A stretch of DNA of 64,000 nucleotides from Verrucomicrobiaceae bacterium. Its GTDB lineage: Bacteria; Verrucomicrobiota; Verrucomicrobiia; Verrucomicrobiales; Verrucomicrobiaceae. The notes below the pieces were generated by a model. That model was given only the letters and a program-made list of their open reading frames with translations, was not told the DNA's origin and made no database searches. A program made the position numbers and the translations under genes. This document shows positions 24,364-32,600 of this stretch, piece after piece. The stretch covers positions 248,001 to 312,000 of the forward strand of contig JADJPW010000002.1 in NCBI GenBank assembly GCA_016713035.1, in the 5' to 3' direction. Numbering within the stretch: the stretch's first letter is position 1; every line of letters starts with the position of its first letter.

Positions 24364-26709
24364 TCAGAGCTTCGGCTGAGTATTCGCCGCCACCTCCGCT
24401 TTGCGGATCTTCAGCAGAATCGGGAAACTCGTCTGGAGGCCAGCGCTGTCGTGCTCGTTCCGCGCACTGCTCAGGGCAGCGTGGCAGAGAGCTTCACGCT
24501 CGGTCATCCACTTCGCAGCGCGGAAAAAGATGGGGCGCTCATTCTCCTTTGGGCGGATTTGCACTCCATTGAGGCCGATGTCATCGACGATCACGCCGTG
24601 TGGCAATCCATGCACATCGAGATTGATCAGGCCTTCATCGCCTTGGCGCACGGCTCTGATCCAGGCCTTCACTGTTTGACCAGGCACCAGCGTGATCTCC
24701 AGCGGCTTGGTTTCGTCCTTCAGCTCACGCATCACGGCTTTTCCGCCCACATCTGGCTCCATCACGATGATGAATTTCGGCTTCGCACCGAGGGTGACTT
24801 TGCCCAAGCCGCCAGGGATCGTGTGCGCCACCTCCTGGCTGCCGATGCGGGCATGCGCGGTCACTTTCACCTTACTCCAATCTGCGCCAACAGGTGCATC
24901 TGCCGCCGCGTGCAGTGATCCGCTGATCAAATCATGCCCCGCTTCGATTTTTAACGGCGAAGAGGCAAAATACCCCGCAGGCAGGCCTGTGATGTCGATC
25001 ACGATGTCGTCATCGAAGCCGTCCTGACGATCCGCACGGATGGAGAAGCCCACGCTGGCTCCAGGCATCACTTTGGCATCTGCACCGGCTAGCTTGACGG
25101 AGAAATCCGGGCGCGGATGGCGAATCGTCAGTGCATACACGGCACGCTCACCGCCTTGACCACGCGTATCGGTCACTCGCACGGCGTAGCGCCCATCCGC
25201 CGGTGCCGTGAAGCTCAGCCGCGAGTCCCTGCCGAGCTTCCGATCACCGCTGTCATCATTCGCGTAATGCAGGGTGAAGACGGGTAGCCCATTCGCCACG
25301 ATCTGGCTGCCCAGCGCACGCGGCTCCACGATGTAGCATGGCTCATCCAATGAGTGTGAGGTGGCGCTGGTGTCAAAGTAGGCGCGGCGCATGCCTGCCT
25401 GTGCGTAGAAAAAGCAGCCGCCATCCGGCCCACGCGGCATGCGCACGATGCGCATCACATCGCCCGCGAACCACACATACTCATTGAGCTCCATCTCCTC
25501 CCAGTTTTGCAGGCGGATGTCTGGATTGTTCGCATCGACGCTGCGGAAGTTATTGTAGCTGTCACGCATGGCCTGCATGCGCATGCGCGGCACCGGCTGG
25601 CCCTGCGCATCGAGCAGCTCGATCTTCGTATCCGCAGGTGATCCAGCCTGGCCGGCCAGCGTCTCGATGATCCACTGCTGCCCTTTCTTGGCATCAAAGG
25701 CGAAGGTGTCCACCTCACCCACTCGGGACAAAGCCGCATGGATCGTCGCCGGTAGCGTCACCGACTGTGCAGCCACAGCATCCGCCTCACGCACCTGGGG
25801 CAGTGCATTGACGCGTAGCACGGGCTGCGAGCGGAAACGCAGCGTCTTGGCATCCAGCGGCACATTGGCCATGCCTTCTTTATCCGGCTTCATCATCACC
25901 GTGGCCTTTTCTCCGAGATGATGGCCGATGAGTGTAATCTTCGTCTCCTGGCCGGCCTGCGCAGTGAGCGGGGACCAACCCGTGACATAGGGCAGCGCAC
26001 CGATATTCAGCCGGTAAACATGCTCGGCGCTGCCATCCATCGTGGTATTGCTCACCACAGCGGTGTACTCGCCATCTGCAGGTGCTTTCCAGGCCAGAAA
26101 TGGGTCACTGCCACTGTCTAGGCCGCGATTCACCGCCAGCACGGTGCCGCTGGCATCCATGATCTCCAGCGTCGGTGACTTCGCCTTGCTCTCCACCTGC
26201 GCCACCGCCAGATCCAGCACCAGCTCCTCACCCGCCCGCGCCTGAAAGCGCCAGGCATCATGCTGCCCCGTCGCCGTGAGTGTGCCCCACAAGCTCGCGG
26301 GCAGGGATTCGGCCTTTCCCGGCTGCGTGGTGATCGGCAGGTCATCGGCAAAGACCTTCACCTTTGCAGACTCGCCTGCTTCATTCTTCAGCCACACTTC
26401 ATGCTTCCCACGGGGCAACTCTGCACCCGCCATGACTCGTACACGGGCCGTGGTCGGCTTGATCGACTTCGGCACGATCTGCGCCTTCAGCGCCGGGTGT
26501 GAGCTCATCACCTGCAAGCCCACTGCATCGAGATTTTTGCCCGTGATCGTCCATAGGCTCTCTGCGCCACTTTGCAGCCCAGGCGGCGTCACACGCGTGA
26601 TCTCGGCCTTCACCGCCTTTTTAGCTGCGGCGGGGGCTTTCGGGACGGCCTGCGCTGCGGCACCGGATGCGAGCGAACAGATCAGTAGGGTGAAAACGAG
26701 GCATTTCAT
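24364..26709 (-). CDS. Large secreted protein with PPC-type beta domains
   Basis: This 781-residue protein has a signal peptide (MKCLVFTLLICSLASGAAAQ). It appears to consist of beta-sandwich modules: an IPT/TIG-like segment at about residues 40-115 (LWTITGKNLDAVGLQVMSS), then bacterial pre-peptidase C-terminal-like segments (QHDAWRFQARAGEELVLDLA, GEYTAVVSNTTM, DGRYAVRVTDTRGQGG). No catalytic motif was seen. Similar proteins accompany cytochrome and DUF1549/1553 proteins in Planctomycetes. It may bind polymers or proteins at the surface. It is probably co-transcribed with the downstream oxidoreductase. Confidence 0.75.
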   Translation of the reverse strand: MKCLVFTLLICSLASGAAAQAVPKAPAAAKKAVKAEITRVTPPGLQSGAESLWTITGKNLDAVGLQVMSSHPALKAQIVPKSIKPTTARVRVMAGAELPRGKHEVWLKNEAGESAKVKVFADDLPITTQPGKAESLPASLWGTLTATGQHDAWRFQARAGEELVLDLAVAQVESKAKSPTLEIMDASGTVLAVNRGLDSGSDPFLAWKAPADGEYTAVVSNTTMDGSAEHVYRLNIGALPYVTGWSPLTAQAGQETKITLIGHHLGEKATVMMKPDKEGMANVPLDAKTLRFRSQPVLRVNALPQVREADAVAAQSVTLPATIHAALSRVGEVDTFAFDAKKGQQWIIETLAGQAGSPADTKIELLDAQGQPVPRMRMQAMRDSYNNFRSVDANNPDIRLQNWEEMELNEYVWFAGDVMRIVRMPRGPDGGCFFYAQAGMRRAYFDTSATSHSLDEPCYIVEPRALGSQIVANGLPVFTLHYANDDSGDRKLGRDSRLSFTAPADGRYAVRVTDTRGQGGERAVYALTIRHPRPDFSVKLAGADAKVMPGASVGFSIRADRQDGFDDDIVIDITGLPAGYFASSPLKIEAGHDLISGSLHAAADAPVGADWSKVKVTAHARIGSQEVAHTIPGGLGKVTLGAKPKFIIVMEPDVGGKAVMRELKDETKPLEITLVPGQTVKAWIRAVRQGDEGLINLDVHGLPHGVIVDDIGLNGVQIRPKENERPIFFRAAKWMTEREALCHAALSSARNEHDSAGLQTSFPILLKIRKAEVAANTQPKL

Positions 26710-26875
26710 GCGCCGGAGAATACGCCAGCCAGCCAGTGATTTACATGGATGATGCCGCTACCGTCATTGAATAAAGCGCATGGCGCTATTTCGCGATTTG
26801 TGGCCGATCCCGCTCTTGACGCCATTCTTCCCTCGAACAAAAATTGCGCCGCTTCGTCCATACGAATCCTAACCC

Positions 26876-27310
26876 ATGAAAAAGCCCCTCGCCCTCACCG
26901 CTGCCGCCCTCGCGCTCGTCGCGTCTCTCGCCACCACCACCAGCCAGGCCCAAGACGCCGGTAAAGTGGACTTCGAAAAGCAAATCCTCCCTGTCCTCAA
27001 GGAGAGCTGCTTCAAGTGCCACCAGAAACAGCATGAAGAAGAAGGTAAGGTGAAGAAGCCCAAAGGCGGCCTCCGCCTCGATGGCGCCGCTGTCATCATG
27101 AAGGGTGGCAAAGAGTACCCGAACGAAAACGTCGTCGCCGGCAAGCCCGATGCGAGCTGGCTGGTCAAATCCATGCTCCTCCCCGAGTCCGATGACCTCG
27201 CCATGCCACCAGAAGGCAAAGGCGACCGCGTCAGCGCCGCGAACATCGACCTGATCAAGAAATGGATCACCGAAGGAGCCAACTTCGGAGCCTGGAAAGG
27301 CGTGGAATAA
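26876..27310 (+). CDS. Small exported Planctomycete-type cytochrome c domain protein
   Basis: The 144-residue protein has a signal peptide (MKKPLALTAAALALVASLATT). A PSCyt1-like domain follows with one haem site, CFKCH, and the pattern VDFEKQILPVLKESC, GGLRLDGAAVI, LAMPPEGKGDRVSAANIDLI and KKWITEGANFG. It stands alone, with no larger partner. Electron transfer in the periplasm is the family-based expectation. Confidence 0.85.
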   Translation: MKKPLALTAAALALVASLATTTSQAQDAGKVDFEKQILPVLKESCFKCHQKQHEEEGKVKKPKGGLRLDGAAVIMKGGKEYPNENVVAGKPDASWLVKSMLLPESDDLAMPPEGKGDRVSAANIDLIKKWITEGANFGAWKGVE

Positions 27311-27400
27311 TCCTCCCACTTCTCCAAATCGAATTCCCACGAGGCGGTGCATGCGTGCCGCCTCTTTTGTCCAAGTGAACCTGGAGCCAATCAAACAGAT

Positions 27401-27542
27401 GACAGGATTATGCAGGATTTCCCTGGGCAACTCGGTCGGGCCGCGACGATCTCAAAGCTTTATCCTTTCGATTGTTAAGGTGCCAACAAGTTACAGGCCG
27501 TTAATCCTGCATAATCCTGAAAATCTTGTTAATCCTGTCCTC
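27401..27542. repeat. Inverted AATCCTG repeat in an intergenic region
   Basis: GACAGGATTATGCAGGATT (27401-27419) and the inverse AATCCTGCATAATCCTG (27503-27519) flank about 83 nt. A further TTGTTAATCCTGTCC follows (27526-27540). The stretch from 27311 to 27645 holds no gene that I can support, only this repeat. The AGGATT word is repeated at a short period. Confidence 0.7.
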
Positions 27543-27645
27543 ATTTTCGCTCTGTACGATTGACATCATTATGATGCGTATGCGCAGATGGCGGCAGCCG
27601 AATCGGCATTCGACATTCCACCGTGGGCATTTTAGTCTCGGTCAC

Positions 27646-28782
27646 ATGCCGCAGACACGCCTCGCCCTCCGTGATTTCTCCATCCCGCTCGCCCTACTGA
27701 GCGTCATGGCCTTTTTCGCCATTATGGCGCCCGAGTTCCTCAGCGCACGGAATCTGAGCAATCTCATGGTGGAGCTCTCCATCACCGCCACGCTGGCCAT
27801 GGGCATGCTGCTGATCATTTTGCCCGGTCACATCGATCTCTCTGCCGGGAGCGGCGTGGGTCTGCTCGGTGGCATCGCCAGCGTGCTCGTCTTTCATCAC
27901 GGATGGCCAGCACCACTCGCCCTAGCCGCTGGCCTGGCCTGTGGCGTGCTGATCTGGCTGGGCATGGGCAGCTTCATCGTGCGGGAGAATATGCCCAGCT
28001 TCATCGTCACGCTCGGAGCCCTGCTCATCTTCAAAGGAGCCTTCTGGCAGGTCATCCAGAACGCCACCGTGCCCGTAGCCCGTGGTGGAGAGACCAATGC
28101 CTACTCCCTGCTCACCACGTATTATTTGCCCGCACACCTCGGCTGGGTGCTCGCGGCGGTGCTGGTGCTGGCCTTGATCATCAGCAGCGGCATCGCACGG
28201 CGGCAGCAGCAGGCGCATGGATTTGATGTGGAGAGCGGTGAGGCACGCTTCATGCGCATCTTCATCGCGGCGCAGGCGCTGGCCCTCTTCGTCATCGTCA
28301 CGGGGCAGTTTCGCGGCATTCCGCTGCCATCATTGATCCTCGGCGCGGTGACATTCGCCGTGTATGTGCTCACGCAGCATACCGCATTCGGGCGGCATCT
28401 CTATGCCATCGGTGGGAATGCCGAAGCGGCCTTCGTTTCCGGCGTGCCGGTGAAAAAGGCCATCGTAGCCGCCTTCGCGTGCATGGGCGGCATCGTCGCC
28501 ATCACGGGCTTCATGCAGACCGCCTACGCAGGCTCCTCCACCACCACCGTGGGCGAGCTCATGGAGCTGGATGCCGTCGCAGCCTGTGTGATCGGTGGTG
28601 TAAGCCTACGCGGTGGGCGTGGTGGTGTGCTAGGGGTGCTCCTGGGTGCCATGATCATGACCGCGCTGCTCAATGGCATGACGCTCATGTCCTTCCAGCC
28701 CGAGCGCAAATTCATCGCCCGTGGTGCCGTGCTCATCCTCGCCGTCTGGATGGATATGCGGCTGAATAAGGCCAAAGCGTGA
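27646..28782 (+). CDS. Sugar ABC transporter permease (XylH/RbsC-type)
   Basis: The start at 27646 (MPQTRLALRDFSIPLALLS) places the N-terminus at the first membrane segment; the frame runs on to 27526 without homology. The 378-residue product has about ten hydrophobic segments and the BPD_transp_2 signatures IDLSAGSGVGLLGGIAS and HTAFGRHLYAIGGNAEAAFVSG. The C-terminal GVSLRGGRGGVLGVLLGA is also typical. Length and sequence are closest to xylose-type permeases. No ATPase or binding-protein gene is next to it, so partners must be encoded elsewhere. Confidence 0.85.
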   Translation: MPQTRLALRDFSIPLALLSVMAFFAIMAPEFLSARNLSNLMVELSITATLAMGMLLIILPGHIDLSAGSGVGLLGGIASVLVFHHGWPAPLALAAGLACGVLIWLGMGSFIVRENMPSFIVTLGALLIFKGAFWQVIQNATVPVARGGETNAYSLLTTYYLPAHLGWVLAAVLVLALIISSGIARRQQQAHGFDVESGEARFMRIFIAAQALALFVIVTGQFRGIPLPSLILGAVTFAVYVLTQHTAFGRHLYAIGGNAEAAFVSGVPVKKAIVAAFACMGGIVAITGFMQTAYAGSSTTTVGELMELDAVAACVIGGVSLRGGRGGVLGVLLGAMIMTALLNGMTLMSFQPERKFIARGAVLILAVWMDMRLNKAKA

Positions 28783-28804
28783 CGCTCAGCACGCAGCGCC
28801 CGCC

Positions 28805-29293
28805 TCACTCACGCATCTGCCGCACCAACCGCAGGCAGTACAGCAGCGGCAACGAGCCGAAAACACCGAAGCTGCAATCAATCACCTGCCAGTAGAGCGG
28901 GATGCCGCGGATCGCCCCACAGATCAGCGCCAGTGGGAACACCGCTGCGCAGCAAAAAAGCCCCACCTTCAGCACCCAGGCATTCCCCACCGGATCACGC
29001 CACGGCCCGATGAAGAAAAACGCGATCATGATGTGCCCGAAAGCCAGCCAATCCGTGCCATAAGCCATAAACGGGAACCGCGCATACGTCTCCTCCAGCC
29101 CATGCCACACATAGCCGATCCACCACACCAGCCCAGTATGCTGCGCATACGCCGCATGATCCGTGATCCCCAACCATGAACCCAACACCCGCAACTCCGT
29201 GAGCAACGGAAACGCCGTAATCCCACTGAGCAGCAACCCAACGATAAAAAAGCCCTTTTTTCCCTTGTTCAGCCTGGAGCCAAGCAATGACAT
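28805..29293 (-). CDS. Small integral membrane protein, unknown
   Basis: From the ATG at 29293 the 163-residue product has about four hydrophobic segments (GFFIVGLLLSGITAFPLL, LAFGHIMIAFFFIGPW, VGLFCCAAVFPLALICG, CSFGVFGSLPLLYCLRL). Conserved-looking aromatic residues lie in WWIGYVWHGLEETYARF. The open frame extends to 29494 but that part is not hydrophobic and looks unlike a protein start. I do not recognise the family. It is convergent with the ABC permease gene, 22 nt apart. Confidence 0.65.
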   Translation of the reverse strand: MSLLGSRLNKGKKGFFIVGLLLSGITAFPLLTELRVLGSWLGITDHAAYAQHTGLVWWIGYVWHGLEETYARFPFMAYGTDWLAFGHIMIAFFFIGPWRDPVGNAWVLKVGLFCCAAVFPLALICGAIRGIPLYWQVIDCSFGVFGSLPLLYCLRLVRQMRE

Positions 29294-29664
29294 TTTCAAG
29301 GTCTTTGACGATCTCTTTGTTTTCATCAGAGATAAGATGCCGAAGGGCCTACTAGACAGACTCTTGAGGTAGGCGTTCACTACCTGGGCCGCGAGCATAT
29401 GAGCGGTGATATGTGGATTTATTTCGATACCCTTTCCAAATGTGCGCGGTAGCCACTTAGCATAGCGTTTTTTGCCGATGGCACGGTGTATCACCTTCAG
29501 TCCGTGCTTCTTTTAATCGGTCTGGGGAGGTTTTGGGTGGTATAGGAATATTTTCTGGGTTCGGCTGCTAGATTATTGGATGCCACTCTGTTTAAGCGCC
29601 GTCCTTGGCGACGGGACAAGCCGCAGGCTGTGGAGCGTCGCGTAATTACCACACTGGCAGCCCT
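29294..29664. other. Intergenic region before the giant beta-repeat gene
   Basis: No convincing gene was seen. The region is less G+C-rich than its surroundings and lies between divergent genes, so promoters for both are expected here. A hairpin-like CCGTC-CTTGGC-GACGG occurs near 29603. An upstream open extension of the membrane-protein frame (29294-29494) looks non-coding. Confidence 0.4.
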
Positions 29665-32600
29665 ATGATTTACCGACTACTCACCGGCACTCTCTGCATG
29701 GCCATTACAGGCGTTTCTTTGCGTGGCGCTACACTCGTTTGGAATGGTGGCGGGGCGGATGATAACTGGTCCACGGTGGGAAACTGGACGGGCGTGGCTT
29801 TCACGGCGGGAGACATCCTGCAATTCGGCGGGAGCACGCGGCTGGGGGCGGTGAATAACCTGGCGGTGGATACGCTGGTGGGGGGAATCGACTTCACGAA
29901 CAATCTGAACCCGAACGTGTCTGCTTTTTCGTTGAGCGGAAATCGGATCACTTTGGGTGGAAACATCACCACAGCCTCTACGAGCACGAGTTTTAATGCC
30001 ATCACGACGGACGCGATCGGTCTCGACATGGTCTTGAATGCCACGCGAACGATTACCGTGGCTGCAAATGGCACGGCTCTTCATAACCTGACGCTCAACG
30101 GCGTGATCAGTGATGGCGGCGGCGGCTTTGGCCTGACGACGGCAGGCGGAGCGAGGCTGACACTGGCGGCTGCGAATACCTACTCCGGCACGACGACGCT
30201 GGGTGGCACGGCGGTGGTGGTGCTGACCCATGCGAATGCACTCCCTGGCGGCACGGCCACGACAGGTGGGACGAGTGGGCTGACTTTTGCTGGTGGGCTG
30301 CTGGGACTGGCCGCGGGGGATTTTACGCGAGGACTCGGCACAGGGGCCAATCAGGTGCAGTGGACGGGTGTGGGTGGTTTTGCGGCCTTTGATGCGAACC
30401 GCGTGGTGAATCTCGGCGGTAGTGGTGCCACGGTGACGTGGAATGCGGGCGGCTTTGTGCCCACGGGCAGTGCTTTGATCTTTGGTTACGGAAATGGCTC
30501 CGATACGCAGGATGCTACGCACACGGTCGATTTCCAAAATCCGGTGGATCTGAATGGCGGCACGCGAACGGTCACGGTGAACGATGGGAATGGAACGGTG
30601 AATGCGCTGATCGATGCGGTGATGAGCGGCGGCCTCGTGAACAGCACGGGCACGGGTGCGCTGACGAAGAATGGCGCTGGCACGCTAAGCCTCACCGCGG
30701 CGAGCACTTACACCGGGCAGACCTATGCGAATGGTGGTGTGCTGCTGCTCAACCACGCGAATGCGCTGCCGGGCGGTGTCGGCACGACGGGCGGCACGAG
30801 CAATCTGCGGATCGGTGGGAATGGTCTGGTCGGGCTGGGCACGGGAGACTTCACGCGGGAGCTGGGCACCGGGGTGACGCAGGTGCAGTGGACGGGTGGT
30901 GGAGGTTTCGCAGCCTACAATGCGGATCGCGTGGTGAATCTCGGCGGAGCGGGAGCTACGGTGACATGGGCGATGGGTAGCTTTGTGCCGAACGGTTCGG
31001 CTTTATATCTCGGGGCGAATTCTGCGACGCATACAGTGGATTTCCAGAACCCCATCGACCTCGGTTCGGCGGTGCGCACGCTGGAGATCACCAATGCCAC
31101 CGCCGTTGCCGTGGATGCTATCATCAGTGGCACACTCAGCGGCGCGGGAGGCATCACGAAGAATGGCGATGGCACACTGTCGCTGAGGGCGACGAATAGC
31201 AGCTACACTGGGCAGACGAATCTCGCGGTGAATGTCACGATGGTGCCCAAGATGGCGGATTACGGCCAGAACAGCTCCCTGGGCCAGGGTACGGCGGGCG
31301 TGCCGATCCAGATGGGCTCGCAGTTTCGCTCGGGCACGCTGGAATACATCGGTAGTGGAGATAGCTCGGACCGCACCTTTCAGCTCGGCACCAGCACGGC
31401 GACTCACGGCAATGGCGGAGGCATCACGAACAATGGCACGGGTGCTTTGGTGCTGGATGCGCCCACTTTCAATGTGGCCGTGGCAGGTGTCACGGTACCT
31501 CGCACGCTGACGCTGAGCGGTAGCAATACAGACCTCAACACCATCTCTGGCGTGATCCAAAACACGAACGGTGCCTCAGGCACGCTGGCGGTGACAAAGA
31601 CGGGCACTGGCACCTGGGTGCTGGCCGGTGCGAATACCTATAGCGGTGCCACCACGCTCACGACGGGCACGTTGCACCTGAATAATGCGGGCAGCGGCGG
31701 CACCAGCTCGGCCATCGGCACCAGCGCCCTCTCTATCGGCACGGGGACGACCATCGATAACAGCAGCGGCTCGCCCCTCACGCTCAGCACGGCGAATGCG
31801 GTGACGTGGGGCGGTAGTTTCACCTTTGGTGGCACGAATGATCTGAGCTTTGCCAATGGCACCAGCATCGCCACTGGCAGCCGCACGATCACGCTGAATG
31901 GCACCGGCAAGACGCTCACCTTTGGCACCCTCTCCATCACCAGTGCGACCACGCAGACCGTGAATGATGGCGGCAGCGGAAATAAGCTAGTGCTCGGCGG
32001 TTTGGTGCTGGCGGAGAGCAACCAAGCCCGTGCACAAACCTTTGCTGGCAATGCCGCTATCGAGATCACCGGACCAGTCACCGATGGTGCGGGCACTGGC
32101 GCGGATAGCCTGAGCTACACCGGCAGCTCCACGCTCACCCTCGGCGGCAGCAGCAATACCTACACGGGCACTACCACGATGAACAATGCGGCGGGCACGC
32201 TCACATTGGCAGGCTCCAGCACCACGAGTGCGGTCACCCTCACGGCAGGCCGGCTGAATGTGAACCATGCCTCCGCCATCGGCGCTGGCACGCTGACGCT
32301 CACTGCGGGCACCATCGACAATACCAGCGCTGCGGACATCACCGTCGCCACAGCCAATAATGTCGTGATCGGTGGCAATCTGGCCTTTGGCGGCACACAC
32401 AGCCTCAGTTTTGCCAATGGCACGGCCAGCATCGGCGGTAGCCGCATTCTCACGCTGAATGGCACCAGCAAGACGCTCACGTTTGGCCCGGTTAGCTTCA
32501 CCAGCTCGAACACCCTCACCGTCAACGACGCGGGCAGTGGCAACAAGCTCGTGCTCGGCGGCATGGTGCTCGGAGAAAACAACCAGGGCCGCACGCAGAC

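Noticed and set aside
27388..27420. CAATCAAA at about 27388 as another ECF promoter
   Set aside because: No CGATTCA-like box follows at 13 nt.
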